DNA of 64,000 nucleotides from Lasiosphaeria ovina (taxonomy: Eukaryota; Ascomycota; Sordariomycetes; Sordariales; Lasiosphaeriaceae): the NCBI GenBank assembly GCA_033439765.1, contig JAULSN010000005.1, positions 3,735,001-3,799,000 on the forward strand. Reading direction: 5' to 3'. This document shows, piece by piece, positions 1-12,272 of the stretch. A program made the translations under genes and the position numbers. Under the pieces are notes generated by a model. It saw only the letters and a list, made by a program, of their open reading frames with translations, made no database searches and was not told the origin of the DNA. Positions within the stretch are counted from its first letter, which is position 1; each line of letters opens with the position of its first letter.

Positions 1-1592
1 GGTTGTGGTCAGGGAAGGAGGGGTACGGATACTTGGCAGTCACTGTGCCTGAGTGAGTTTTGGGTAGTGTAGTGGGGTTCAGATGGTGTGATGCGATAGC
101 TTTAGGCTTGTTCGAGAGCGTGCTCGATGATGACAACCTGGAGGGACTTGGGAGAACAAAGAAAGCAGAGAAGAGGTCGGTTGGGTTTTTTTACACCTCC
201 AACACTGGGGCGCGGGTTGTTTCAAATATCAGTCTGTTAGCAGTCGTGAAGTAAAAAAACACCCGAGGCGCCTCAGTTATACGCAGGAGCCCCCGGCCCA
301 AGTATACATATATTCTATTTACAGTGGAGGGGCGAGTTTCCGCCACGGGTACGTCGATTATAGCAAGCACAGCCTCCCTGCCAAGTGCAACTACCAGGTA
401 GCAATGGTGGTCTGTACCAGCTGGCCCTTTGGGCAACGCAATCGTCAATTCACGAGCCGCGAGGTTCAGGTGGAAGCGGATAGAAATGGAAGCTGGCCAG
501 GGCTCCGAGGTACCGTATTCGTACGGATACCTTCCTTACAGTGCGTGACAATACCTGCCCGCCAGTGATGGGGTGGGCTCCCTCCCGGACTTGATTGCGT
601 CCCGTCGTACCGTAGGCAGCTGCCCCTCTGAGAGGGCCCCCAAGATGATCGATCGGGCCCCATTCCAAGGCCGCCACCCGCCGCCGGTACTGAAGTTGCC
701 GGAACTGATGGCCCCCCAATGCACGCGTGGCATGGTGGCTGTGCTCCGCTGCCCAACTTTTTGCCGCACATGCTGTTCCATTTCCAAGCGACTTTCAGTG
801 CTCTCAGGACCACACTCAGCGCACTGCGTCACGTTCGCTCAAGCTGCCTAGCCACGTCAATGTCGCGTATTCGTGCGTTGACCTGAGTATTCACGTTTGA
901 AGCTCTCCAAGCCATTAAGCATTTGTATTAATTTGTGTCACGAGTTTCAGTTGTCTTGGTACCTACGTAAAATAAGCTACCTGGCAAGTCAGGAAGGGGT
1001 CGCTGAACGGTGCCTCCGGCGGCCCTCCGGGGGCGCCTGCGGCGGCCTGCTCGCTGCGCTCGGTATTCCGCGGCTTAAGGAGTCCGAGGTTTATCCGATT
1101 GACCAATTCCCACCTCCCATTTTGACACGGACGTAAACTGGCCAATCAGCGTTCGAAAAACATTCGGCACCCTCACGGTATTATAGAATACAGCCTCTCT
1201 ACGCCACCTCCGGCTCGCAAGCTCGCCTACGGTGGCTCCGTTCAGCTGAATTATGACACCTATTTGATGGTAGGCGGCCTACGGAGTAATGAAGATTGAA
1301 ATTAAACATGACTCGCAAACCAGGTATAAGACAGCCTGGCTCAACCTAACCGTATGCTCTTGTCATGAGCCTGATACATAAACATGAACCGCTTCGATAA
1401 TGTTAATAATGATGATATAGCGTTGGCTTTTCGGTACAGCGCCCTGATGTTTCCTGTCTACTGATCTATGCAGGACATCCGTTCGCCATCTAATCCAAAC
1501 CAATGCAACAAACTCCTTACCGTCAGTCTCCCCAAATGCTAACCCAGCCCAAAACATGGATCCACAGATAACGCCGCGCTCCATGTGGAGCT
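1..1592. other. Left-edge intergenic stretch, no gene seen
   Basis: No open frame here has the length, start context or similarity expected of a gene. The stretch ends at the 3' side of the choline-transporter-like gene. At about 1005-1075 and 1200-1240 there are GC-rich imperfect palindromes built from short CTCCGG/CCGGAG and CTCGCTGCGCTCGG-type units, which look like hairpin remnants of a small dispersed element. Nothing else can be supported. Confidence 0.5.
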
Positions 1593-3891
1593 TCAGTAAA
1601 GCTCGTCTCTGTCTCTATCAGCACTCCTATCACCAAAGAGGGAGGCGGCTTCCATGCAATACCCGCCGCCACCCGTCACCATGCGCTTCTCGCTGCCGTA
1701 GCAGATGACAACCCCATCCACGATGCCGCTCATTATCCCCTCCATTGCTCCCAGGATGCCCCAGCCGATGAAGCTCGCAACCAAGCCCACCACATATGCG
1801 TAAGCACTTCCCCTGAGACCCAACCCACCGTCTGGCCGCTCGAGTTTCAACTGCTGTGCCGTCATGACCCAGCCGGCAAAGCCCAGCGCGGTGGCCATGA
1901 TGAACCGAGTCGCGTGCAGTATGAGTTTGGCGAGTCGGTACGGAAGTAAGGGCGAGTATCGATTATGGCCCGAAGACAGGGCCGCTGGCGTGAGTGTGGT
2001 TGTGGGCCGCTGCGGTGAAAGAAAATCCATTTGGCTAAGTCCTCTCGCTGCCACAGCCAGGGGCTGTGAGTGTATAGCGGCGTACGTGAGCGTCAAGGGG
2101 TTAGTCAAGGCTGCAATGGGCGTCGGGATGAACGAGTACGCGAACATGCTGATGATGTTCGCGGCACGTTGAGGCAATACCAGCAACGGAAGCCGGATAC
2201 AAAGAGCCAGCAACGTTGACAAGCTGATCGTGCCGAAAATGGCCGTGACCGAGTGTCCCAGAGCAGCAGAGACAATATCTCTGGATGACGGAGACGGGAC
2301 GGCATTGCGATGGAAATACCACTGAGACACCGTGGCAGCAGTCGTGGCTCGCTGAACTCCCGCAATGATCGAGAGCGTCCAGATATACATGAGCACAAAG
2401 TACACACCGAGCCACCAGCTCGATGCGCTGATGATAAATCTCGAAAGTTTGCTCGAGAAGTAGCCCCCCATGAAGACCCTGGTGAACATGAGGAGCCATG
2501 CCCAAGTCCAGAGAACAATAACACCCAGGCATGCCATGCCGATCAGGACTAGGGCGGAATTTGCTGTCAGAATGCGACTCGAAAACTCGAGAATTTCGAT
2601 TGCCGACTTAAGCGCATGGCGCCCCTTGAACACCAGATAAAGCCAAAGCACTGCCGAAATGGCAGGGATTGTAGCTGCCCATCTCATGAGAACATCCTGC
2701 ATGCGCGAGCTGCCACCGCCCGACTTGTAGCTGGATATGAAAGGGTACAGCGAGAACGATGTCAGCACGATTGGCACGGCAATGAGAACCAAGGCCACCA
2801 GAGGCCTGACGAACGACCGGAGTGCCGCCAGCCAGACCATCGAGACAATAATTGATACGAGGGTGTCAACTGCCAACAGGTGAAAGGACGCCCTTAGAGT
2901 TGTATAGATGGTGTCTCCAAGTGGCTTCTTAGAGTTGGTGTGCAGGTAGACCAGAACGAAGGTGGCGAACAGAGAGGCCACGGCAATCAGGTATATCCAG
3001 GCGAAAAAGGCATCGTGCTTAAACATCTCTCCATCAGAAATTGGAGACGGCGCTAAGATTGCGTTCGCATTTGTGTCGGCGGAGCTGGGGGGCGGGTGCA
3101 TCCCCAGCTCCGAATCGTTGGTCGAGTCCCTCCTTATCGGATGCCGTGTCGGCGCGGCAGGGGATCTAAATTTCTGGAAGGCTGGTGGCGTGCTGTCGTC
3201 CATCGGCGTCTCCATGGTCAAATCAATAGGTGGCTCGCTGTCCATGATGGACTCGAGGCCAACGTCCACCATGCGTCCCTTAGCCTCATCGCTCTCGCTC
3301 GAACCCTGCCGCCCCTGGCCTTGGACATCTCTCCCCTCTTGGCCGCGACGCGAGAAACTCCTGGTGCCGTTCCAGCTGCTCTTGATGCCCCGAAGGCGAT
3401 CTCCCATTGCGCCCTCATCGTATTCCTGGCTGTGTTCTAGCGAGATGCGGCTGTCGTCGTTCTCGGTCTCGGTGCTCTCGTCCAGGCGACCAGCAGCAAA
3501 GACGCGCCGGGACCGCTGCAAGGCGAACAGGTCTGCTGCCTCGCGGTCTCGCTCCTCCTCGTCGTCCTCCTCATGCTCGAGGGTGGCCTGGAAGAGGGGG
3601 GCGTCTTGGGAGGCATATCGTGAGCCAAAGAAACGGGAGCCGCTGGGTTGGTACGGGTTGCCGGCGCCCCTGCCCAGGTACGATCTTCCTCCTAATCGCG
3701 TGCCCCTAGATTGCCATTCTGGCTGGCGGGAAGTGCGGTCACCGCTGTCTGGTTGGCCAAAGTTTGACAGCCGTGACTGCGACTGCGCGAGAAACCTGGA
3801 AGCATCTGGAGATGGATTAGCCGGGCGCCGGAGTCATGGCGCCATCACGGACCAAGGAGACGCCCCGACCCGACTCACATTCTGAGAACAT
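1593..3891 (-). CDS. Choline-transporter-like (CTL/SLC44, Pns1-type) membrane protein
   Basis: Two exons give about 741 residues: 3879-3891 (start codon and four further codons) and 1593-3805. The 73 bp intron has a GTGAGT donor, a CTAAT branch site and a CAG acceptor. The open frame alone would begin at a TTG (3521); joining the short first exon gives an N-terminus starting MFSEYASRFLAQSQS, which I believe is typical of fungal homologues. Residues 1 to about 260 are soluble, charged and Ser-rich, followed by about ten hydrophobic segments. The C-terminal stretch with VICYGSEK and the GGGGYCMEAASLFGD motif matches the CTL family (Pfam Choline_transpo). The family is proposed to move choline or related solutes across plasma or internal membranes; the substrate here is not known. 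It is divergent from the Rab gene across 1.6 kb. Confidence 0.9.
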
Positions 3892-5480
3892 GGCGACCGA
3901 CCCAAACCCCCCCTACAGAGGTTTGTGACTATTCTACACGCAGCCAAGATAGCGGTAGACTGCGCGCGTAATAATATAACCAAAGAGGAATGGGAGTGTG
4001 GGGTGGGAAGTGGATGACAATGGCGAGAATCTGATGATGCGGGGCAGTTAAGTTGCAGCACGCTGTTGGCCCGGGAAGTCGGGCAGGTCCAAGGGTTATG
4101 GGTAATAATCTGTTTCAGGCCCGGAAAAATGCAGCGTTAGTATTGGGAATCCGGTTGCGCCGCCGATGTCAGCAGTGAGCTTGAAGAGGCCTGCAAAATC
4201 GTGGGAGGGAAAGAGGTGCCGGCAGCGGGATGATTGAGGAGGGCAGGTTGGTCGGATGAAGAGTCAGTTTAGTCGGTTTGTGAGGCGGACAGGCAGCCAG
4301 CGGATTGCCCAGCATCCAGGCAGCGGAAGCAACCGAACGCGGATGTGGTAGGCGTGACTGGCGATGGCCAATCCAAGCTCCAAGCCCCGTCCATTTGCCC
4401 CATGGAGCACGACCGCCCCACCCGACCGACCTAACAAACAAGCATTTTCCGCTTGTATTAAGGCCGAAACCCCGTTAAAGACATGCGCCCGGGGTAAGCT
4501 AAGTCCTCTACTGTGTACCTAAGCTAACCTCAGGTCGGCTCTGTCCTCCGCCGAATCAGTCATGAAAGGGTGAATAACAACCCAAAAACAAGACCAAAAC
4601 CTACGAACCCAACTTTCAATTTGCAGTGTTTACGCGCGGAATCTACCTTAGCTATCTAGGTCTCGTGTTGTTGTCTCTGGCAAGTCTTGACTGACTGCAA
4701 CTGCCGCGGAAGTGACGAATGACAGCTGCAGGTGCCCCATGACCTGGGGGTTTTGTCGGCCGCTGGCGACGGGAGGTGCCCTGCCTTACCGCACTCTTAC
4801 GCAGGATGCTAGTTGCGTCACTGATAACGGCTCCAGTTTGCAACCCACTGCGATCTGCTGATCCACACTCGGCTCCATCCTCCAAGGCCTACCTAAGGTA
4901 ACCTTAGGTAAGTATCTTAGCTTCCAGGTTCCCTCATGCAGCTCGATGCCCGCCCATCAGCCATCAGCTGTCAAACCAAACACCAGACCGAACCCGACAT
5001 TGAACTTCTAGAACACCGCCATCGCCTTACCTGCCCGCCAGCCCAACCCGTATTTTCTTGGGTCGTTGACGCTGCGATCTGCATGACCGAGCCACCAGTC
5101 CATCTCAGCCAGCTCACTCGCGCGCACGCTTCGTCGCACATTGCCCACGAGACTCCCAAGGCCCTCCTTTTTGTTTTTGTATTTCCTGCTTGGCCCATTT
5201 TCTGTCGCTTGTGTAGCCCGGCCCGCCACTAAGTAGACCGTTTCCCCCTGGCCTCGGTCCAACAGAGGCCCACGATAGTCGGAGACGACGGACAGGCAAG
5301 GGCGACGATAGCTTACAACATCGGCCAAAGTCAGAACTGGCACATATCCGAACGCGGTAGCACCAGGAGCAAAGTACAGTGAGGAAGGAAAAAGGCGCTC
5401 GTGCTTCGTCCCCTCCCCCTTTCCAACACCCCCACCAACCTACCGGCTTCCCCCCTTGTCTCAGCCTCCGTCCGCTCTTC
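3892..5480. other. Divergent intergenic region between CTL and Rab genes
   Basis: About 1.6 kb holding the promoters and 5' leaders of two divergent genes. I see no supported ORF. Short palindromes of the TACCTAAGGTA/TACCTTAGGTA type recur at about 4515-4535, 4645-4660 and 4888-4915. Pyrimidine-rich tracts just upstream of 5481 are typical of a fungal core promoter and leader. Confidence 0.5.
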
Positions 5481-6368
5481 ATGTCCTCCGGACCGCCCTG
5501 GGATTACATAGCGAAGCTAGTATGCATAGGAGACTCGGGCTGCGGTAAATCGTCGCTGACGATCCGGCTGTGCGAAGGCCGGTTCGTGACGCACCACGAT
5601 GTGACTATCGGGGTCGAATTCGGGTCCCGCATCGTACCTGTCGGGCCGCCGCACTCCGACAAGAGCGAGTTCCTGGCCGCAAAATCAACGACGTCAGCCC
5701 TCTCTTCTCCAGACCTCTCATTAGACGACGACGATGCGGCCAAGACAGCGCCGGCGATACCGAAACCAAATGGCCTCCCTCCACCGCCCAAGAAGCCTGT
5801 TGCAGCAGCAGTAGAACAGCTGCCCCCTCAAAAGCACATGAAGCTCAGCCTGTGGGACACGGCTGGCCAGGAAACATACAAGAGCGTGACGCGCTCCTAT
5901 TTCCGCGGCGCATCAGGGGCCTTGCTTGTTTTTGATCTGAGCCGGAAGCAGACGTTTCAGCATGTCACGGACTGGCTGGCCGACCTGCGGCAGATCGCCG
6001 AGCCCGACATTGTCGTGGTGCTAGTAGGCAATAAGGCGGATCTGGCGTCGCCGAACAGCGCCGAGGAAGACGACAGCGCCGGAGGCAACAAGCGCGAGGT
6101 AACTCGCGAGGAGGCCGAGGAGTGGGCGCGCCGGAACGGCGTGCTCGAGTACGTCGAGACGAGCGCCAAGAGCGGCGAGAACGTCGAGAATGCCTTTATG
6201 CGCGTCGCCGAGCGCATCTACCAAAACATCCAGGCCGGCAAGTACGACCTCAACGACCGCCGGTCCGGCGTCAAGGGGCCGAGCGCTGGCGGCGCCGGCG
6301 GCGTCGGCGGTAGCCGGCCTGTCCGGCTGTCCAACGACCCCAAGAATGCATCGGGCGGCTGTTGTTGA
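5481..6368 (+). CDS. Rab-family small GTPase (Rab4/Ypt4-like)
   Basis: A single exon of 295 residues from the ATG at 5481; the frame is open further upstream only through a GTG. The Ras-fold motifs are complete: P-loop GDSGCGKSS (about 17-25), switch-I Thr in HDVTIGVEF (about 40-47), DTAGQET (126-132), NKAD, and the ETSAK box. The C-terminus ends GGCC, a double-cysteine geranylgeranylation site. It should act as a membrane-attached switch in endosomal or recycling traffic. The Rab4/Ypt4 assignment rests on the effector-region sequence and is less certain than the Rab call. An unusual insertion of about 60 Pro/Ser/Asp-rich residues (about 52-113) sits between switch I and the DTAGQ strand. It is exactly in frame and could instead be an unspliced 186 bp intron (donor GTACCT, acceptor CAG). 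Confidence 0.92.
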   Translation: MSSGPPWDYIAKLVCIGDSGCGKSSLTIRLCEGRFVTHHDVTIGVEFGSRIVPVGPPHSDKSEFLAAKSTTSALSSPDLSLDDDDAAKTAPAIPKPNGLPPPPKKPVAAAVEQLPPQKHMKLSLWDTAGQETYKSVTRSYFRGASGALLVFDLSRKQTFQHVTDWLADLRQIAEPDIVVVLVGNKADLASPNSAEEDDSAGGNKREVTREEAEEWARRNGVLEYVETSAKSGENVENAFMRVAERIYQNIQAGKYDLNDRRSGVKGPSAGGAGGVGGSRPVRLSNDPKNASGGCC

Positions 6369-7498
6369 TTCTTCCTTTTCCTGTCTTGTTTATGTTTTGT
6401 GTTTGTTCTATTATTTGAAGGAAGACCAGATAGAAATCTTTCTCAACACCATGTTACATCCTATCCCATCCCCCCTTTCTTCCGAATGGCAGCAGCAATG
6501 CAGAGAGAGCACAACGAAAGAGAAACAAGCACCTGGGACGCTGTAGTCAATAAGAGAACGAGCGAGCAGAGAAGGAAAGACGCCAAAAAAAGAAAAAGGA
6601 TGGTACCAACGCAAACAAACAAACGGGCACGGAAGGACGCGCAAAACTTACGTGTGCACACACACACACACACACACAACACAAAACATGACTACATCGA
6701 CGTACGATACCCCCTGTTGGAGGAGAGGAGGTTGGAAACCTCGCCCTTTATTTTGTTGCCAGTCTCTTTTGTTTGTTGCACGAGAGAGCGGGAAACGCGA
6801 GAGTGAGAAAAACAAGCAAAGCATAACTTAATAAATGCATACATAATTTAGTAACACATTCCAATAGCACACACAGATGAAGTCTATTCGGAGGACTGTC
6901 ACGCCGTCTGTTTAGACTGTAGAGGTAATTGCGTTACGGCCTAATAGGCGAAGAAGTAGTTCAAAGGTTGAATATGGAAGGAAACCTAAACGCCTGTTAT
7001 AGATTACCAAAGCCTTCCTATACACCGGGTTCTTATTCAAAACCGAGGCAGTGCCAGTGCTGTCTGTACTATAAGTGTTAGTTGACGCTCTTGATAGTCC
7101 AAACAGGCTTTCCCATAGCAAGGCAGAGACAGGACACAAGGATAATTGATGCAAAGTTGAGATGAGATCTAGTTTCCCCCTCCCATCCCAGCCCTAATGA
7201 CATAGGATAACTTCCGTCTTTCTTAATCATACCTTGTATTAGATCAGGCGCGACGAAGGCCTGCTATACCTCACTGCCGCCGCAGCAAAAGAATTTGCCC
7301 AGCTGCCGTAGCTAGCCTCCAAGATGGCACAATCCCCTGTAAACTCCACATCCATTTTCATGCTGCTCTCCGACCCAGCCCTAGATTAAAGACATGTGAG
7401 ACGTAGGGTTCCCGAGCAACCATCACACACACATCCACACCCCGCAAGACACGACCGCACACACTCCTTTGGTGACGACGCCCGAAGCGCGTACAACT
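6369..7498. other. Convergent 3' intergenic region
   Basis: Lies between the 3' ends of the Rab and PMT2 genes, so it should contain both transcription terminators. A CA/TG microsatellite runs at about 6657-6679. The remainder is AT-richer than the flanking genes and shows no supportable ORF. Confidence 0.5.
6657..6679. repeat. (CA)n microsatellite
   Basis: About eleven CA dinucleotides in a row in the 3' flank of the Rab gene, interrupted at its right end by AACAC. Confidence 0.9.
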
Positions 7499-10157
7499 CT
7501 ACGCGTCCGACATCCTCCACGTGTCAAACCACTTCATATAGCTGTACTGCTTGTTAGGGCCCGTCATACCCCAGCAGATGGGCATGAAGTAGACATAGAG
7601 CCCAATGACGGTCACGTCAAGGACGCCGTAGATGGCGTACTGAACAACCTTCGTGCGGTTGCGAAGGAACCAGTCGATGAGGAATCCAAACTCGAGGATA
7701 GCGAAGTATAGAGCTGGGTAGTAATGGTGGACATACGTGACACGGGCCATGACGACAAACGGCAGGTAGTGGAGGAACCATCCAATGACGGGGTAAAGAC
7801 CGGCGTAATGGATTTGGTCGACGTCCCATTGGGACAACTCGTTATAACCTCGCTGCCAGCGGAGGGTATACCAGACAACAAGGAAGGCGAAGAGGCCGAG
7901 CCCGGCCGTTGTGCCCCAATAGACAAGAGGGTTGCCGAGGAGGAAGTACTTGACGATATTGTCGTCCCAGCTGCACATCCTCAGGCCGACATGGAGGATA
8001 GGCCACTGCCACCACTGCGATGCGAGATCATCCTGCTTATCAGGATCCGGAACAAGAGCATTGTTAGAGGTCATCATGGCGACGTTCTAGAAATTATTAG
8101 CGTTTGCATATACCAATGAATCGGTAAGCCATTGGGGTATGGACGTACTAGGTGGATAAAATCCTTCCAGAACGGAGAGCGGTAAGAACCAGGATCTCCA
8201 GGAGGAACTAGCCAAAGTTAGCAATGAGAACCGATGAAAGCCAGGCGTTGGCAACTTACGCTTCTCGTTCGTGTGCGCTTCGATGTTCCAGTGGGTGTAG
8301 GTGTCACGAGGCTTGTTCTCCTTTGTGCAAGTAACCTCGATTTGCTTGAAGCCCCACTGGGGCAAGTTGGTGTTACCGGCGCGCAGATAGCACCCCAAGG
8401 TCTCGTGTTTCAGGCGGAATCCGGTGGTGAGGGTGCGGATTTTGCTACGGTCTCTGGAGGCTGCGTCACTGATGACCTCGATCTTCCAGTGGTCCTTCTC
8501 ATCACCAATAGTCAGGTTACCATAGCAAGACACCTCCTTGTCCGCCTTGGTGACAGGAGCAGAGATTTCATGCGAATGCAAATTGCGGCCAGTCTGGGCG
8601 TGAATCAGACGAATAGTGGTGCCATCGGCAATAAAACGGGGCTCCTCCTCGGGGTTGAAGTCGGACTCCCTCCGGTTCGGGTAGAAGAACCAGTCGTTGT
8701 TGGCATCTTTGTGGTGATAGCATGTCACCTGCTGCTGGCCCGAGCCTTCAGGGTAGGTTTGGACGTGGCTGTGAAGTAGACCGCCGCCATATCCCATGTT
8801 CTTGATTGTCGCTCTCGATCCGTACGCAATTTCCAATGGGCTGTCCCTGCCGACTTCGGTGCCCCTCAAGTTGGCTTGGAAGAGCGAAGACATCTGGGCG
8901 TCACCTGGGCCGCTGTTGGTCAAGACAGCAAAATGGATGGCAAAGCTGAGCAGGTAGACCAGGAAAGGCAACACAATGAGTCCGATGACGCGAGCCGTAA
9001 AGTGTGCAGCCAGGACAGTCTGCGAGCGTGTCAGAACAGCTGAATGGATTTAAGGGGCTGGAGATCAAGCTTACCACCGGCATCTTGGTGTTGCCAAACT
9101 TTGACCACAAATCCTCAATAGTGTAGATACCGACGAGAGCAGTGACGAAGAGCCCAACCAGCTTGATGCTCGTCACAAACCCAATGCTAAGGCCGGTCAT
9201 GAGCAGCCAGAGGCACCATTCGGGCTCGAAGGCGTTGTGGCGCTGGGCGTGGAATTTTGCCCAGCACAGCGTGGTAAGTACGGTGCCGAACAAAAGCATC
9301 GAGTCGAGGAGGATGAAGCGGCTGATGGTGGTGTAAGAGTTTTCGCAAAGAACCATGAGGGTGACGAGCCAGACGGCAGGGCGCTTGAGATTCAGCGTCT
9401 TTGCTGTCCAGTAGGCCATCGGCACGCAGGCCGCGCCCCAGAAGGCGTTAAACTGGCGCATAAAGGTGTAGTTGAGCTCCTCCGGGTACTTCTCGCCCGA
9501 CTTGAACTCGAACGAGCCATTGTAACCAGCGAGGTATCCGCTCAACCCAACCAGAAGCTTTCCGGCAGGCGGCTGTTATGTGTTAGTCAAGATCGGAGAT
9601 GGCTCGCCGACTGGGAGGGGGTACTTGCGTGCACATCGAAGTAGAATTCCCGCTTGAGATAGTGGCTGCCGAATTTTCCAAAACTGGTAGTTGCATCGTG
9701 TTAGCGGTGTACATGGCGGGCTAGAAAGGGCGAAAGGAACGACGGTCGCGGGGATCAACTAACTGAGCTTCGTCCCACGTCACGATGGGCGAGAGACCAA
9801 TCTTGTAGAAGCGGGTGAAGAAGGCCAAAACTGTGAAGATTAGGGGGGCGTAGATCCATTCCCACCCGTCGATGATGTCGAGGATGGAGGGGCTCTGCAG
9901 GAGACAGCGTGTTAGTTAGATTCCAGGCGCAAGTTGTCGCAAGCACGCGGTGTAGAGACGCATTGCAATGCATTGGCAATGGCACAAGCTTATGGTTTGC
10001 TTGTAAGCCAGGATGGGGCAGCGCGAACCTTCTTGGCAGCCTTCTTATCATCGGCCTCGGGCTTTGCGACGACGGCAGTCTGGGGGACAGCAGTTCTTCT
10101 CCGCGCGTCACCAACATCGACGCCAGAGACAGCGACGGCCCTGTCGGAAGCGGCCAT
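7499..10157 (-). CDS. pmt2: Protein O-mannosyltransferase, PMT2 subfamily
   Basis: Seven exons on the minus strand (10029-10157, 9764-9894, 9629-9683, 9075-9572, 8260-9019, 8149-8207, 7499-8086) join to 2220 bp and 739 residues, the usual size for Pmt2. PMT enzymes sit in the ER membrane and transfer mannose from dolichyl-phosphate-mannose to Ser/Thr of secretory proteins. Visible hallmarks are the TWDEAHFGKF loop-1 Asp-Glu pair (about 82-92), DVHPPAGKLLVG, several hydrophobic helices, and the central lumenal MIR region with LHSH motifs (YGGGLLHSHVQTYPEG and GRNLHSHEIS). A C-terminal hydrophobic block ends in a soluble YSYMKWFDTWRMSDA tail. The subfamily call rests on the MIR-region sequence, which resembles Pmt2 more than Pmt1 or Pmt4. 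The third intron uses a GC donor. In yeast, Pmt2 works as a heterodimer with Pmt1. Confidence 0.96.
9573..9628 (-). other. GC-AG intron in pmt2
   Basis: A 56 bp intron whose donor is GCAAGT and acceptor ACAG. Splicing is required to join DVH to PPAGKLLVG in the conserved first loop, and no GT donor at this place keeps the frame. Confidence 0.8.
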
Positions 10158-11449
10158 GGTGGAGTGTGTTTTAACTCGAGCTCAAGCGGGAGGAAGTGGC
10201 GGCAGTCTACAAGACACGGTCCAAGGGTGGTCGGAGGTCAGGCCTCGGAGAGTGGTGCTATGGCAAGGTGAATCATAAAACGGGTAAAAAGAGCGTGTGG
10301 AAAAGAAACAGTCCGCGCAATTAGCAAGACTGTTCGGAGAGGAAGGGAGGCTCTCGGAAAGGCTCCGAAACGACGTGAACGACGACAAGAAAAAGTTTAG
10401 TGCCCCAGCATCAATGTCCCCGAGCAAACGGGACACGATATCTAATGGACACAGAAAGAAGAAAGGGGTGGCCGGCTCTCGCTGTCGTGGAGGGCGAAGT
10501 CGACGGGAGCTTGTTACAGCTGAGCTGAAAAAGGAAAAGGGATGATGGCACCGCCTTCGTGGCCTCTTTCCCCAGTCGATGGCCGCAGCAAGCATTCGGC
10601 TTGGCTTGGCGCGACGCCCCTTGCCAGTGCAAGTACGTACTCCGTACCTCCACAGGGCTATTGGCTCCCCGCCAACCCCAAAACGTCCCACTAATAAGCC
10701 CCCACTTCAGAGCTTTCAGCAGCCTGGGACACGGGCTGCGCGTTCTCCAGATTGTTGGAGAGCCGCATCCATGCGCAACACTCACCAAAGGGTTGAATCC
10801 CGACTAATCTGATTGAAATATATTGCTGTTAATTAAGTGAGAGGATCTCGCGTTCCTATGCCTAGAGGGTATGGACGCATCTACGTAGTCCCCCAAAACA
10901 TATTCTGTGGAGCAACGTTCATCTCTCGGTCAAATACTGTGCGAGTATGGAAGACTTCGTAAACTATTGATTCACAGCTTTATCTAGGCAAGTTAAGGTA
11001 TGCAGGGAGAGGAAAGCTTATCTCCGGCAATACAGCCTTCCATCTGCTGCACTGGATCGAGGTGTAATGAATTCGCAGGTGCCTACCTCAGGTAGCAAGC
11101 ATATGCGTTTGATAGTTTCGTCTATTGGGAGTTGGTTGATGGATGACCGGCTCTGGCGCAATTGAGGAGAGCTATGCTCATATCGAATATGTATCATAAT
11201 TAGCTGGTCCACTCAGAAAGTAAGACACAGTATGTAGTCGAATTATAGAGTGAAATGGTACATGTGGTTGGTCTCACCTTAGGTACGAACACAATATTTT
11301 GTTCCCTCTGGATGATTATAGACATGTGCTCTCAAGAGTCATCGCCCTTGATCTTATGGTATACGTATCACATACACGAGAGAAGCGCCATCCCCCAATG
11401 AATAGTTTACAGATGAACATACATGCGCCAAAGACCGCCGGCCTCTCGC
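10158..11449. other. Intergenic region upstream of pmt2
   Basis: Holds the pmt2 promoter and leader, then the 3' flank of the mitoribosomal gene. No ORF is supported. TACCTCAGGTA and CACCTTAGGTA motifs occur near 11085 and 11278. Confidence 0.5.
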
Positions 11450-12272
11450 TCACATGGCAGCCTTGAGAGATGCAGCTTCATCCCTTGCTGCGGCCATCAT
11501 TGCCGCCTCTTTCTTCGCTGCCTCGACCTTTTTCCGGACACGTGCGCGGTCAACCTCAGCTTGCTGGCGCAGACTTTCCAGTTCGTCCATCTGTATTTGC
11601 TCTTGAGACGTCGGAAGCACCGGCACTGCCTTTGTCTTGGAGATAAAGCTGGCGAGAATAGTGTCCGAGTGCATGTCCTTCATCGGGATGACCTCAACGC
11701 GCTCGCCCTTGGCGGGCGGCGGCGCTGTAGAATGGCCCACCGTCGAAGAGTTCGGCGTGGGGGTAGAGAGAGGCGCGTCGGCGTTGGCGTCGGCGTCGCG
11801 AATATATATGCTCATCGTGGCCGGCCTAGACTGGTCCTTTACCCGATTGACAATCATGGGCACAGCCGGGTTCCAAAACTTCAACCGTGGGAGGTTATCC
11901 CGCCAGAATTTCCTGCCAAACAGGTTAGAAAAAGAGGCGCGAAGACGCAGCAGCAGCGCAGATTCCCGCATACCTCGGCCCCATGTGTCCGTCGTTCATC
12001 CTCATAGCAAACTCCATGTGTATCCTTGTCACGTCTGGCGGAAGAATCGCCGCTCCTGGCCCATTTCGTATCGTTAAGAGCTTCTGGAGTGTTAGCATCC
12101 TGAAGAAGACGTCGAGTCCTGGCTCGGGGCCAACAATGGCTGGTAAGATAGGAGTGGCTAGTTGGCATTACCCGCTGGTTGGCTTGTTAGCAGGAGCTTC
12201 TTTTGGGGATCTTTCAGAGTCTGAAGAGCTTACTGAGTTCAATCTGTGCAATCGCGTTCCTACGGCCACCAT
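11450..12272 (-). CDS. mrp49: Mitochondrial large-subunit ribosomal protein Mrp49/mL61-like (L51/S25/CI-B8 domain)
   Basis: Three exons (12234-12272, 11974-12083, 11450-11912) join in frame to 203 residues. The N-terminus MVAVGTRLHRLNS continues into KLLTIRNGPGAAILPP and DVTRIHMEFAMRMNDGHMG, then KFWRDNLPRLKFWNPAVPM. This is the thioredoxin-like L51/S25/CI-B8 fold shared by mL43, mL61, mS25 and NDUFA2. The C-terminal 60 residues are a charged coiled coil rich in Ala, Lys and Arg. I favour Mrp49/mL61 from the FW-D-LP-LK-WNP segment, but the sister families share the fold. The 1st intron (150 bp, 12084-12233) is longer than the 2nd (61 bp). It is divergent from GEP3, another mitochondrial translation gene, with 454 bp between start codons. 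Confidence 0.8.

Noticed and set aside
2962..3885. A 307-residue plus-strand ORF over the CTL gene
   Set aside because: It is antisense to the low-complexity N-terminal part of the CTL protein and has no domain.
10158..10800. Several overlapping ORFs upstream of pmt2
   Set aside because: They are short, on both strands, without introns or motifs, and fall in the promoter region.
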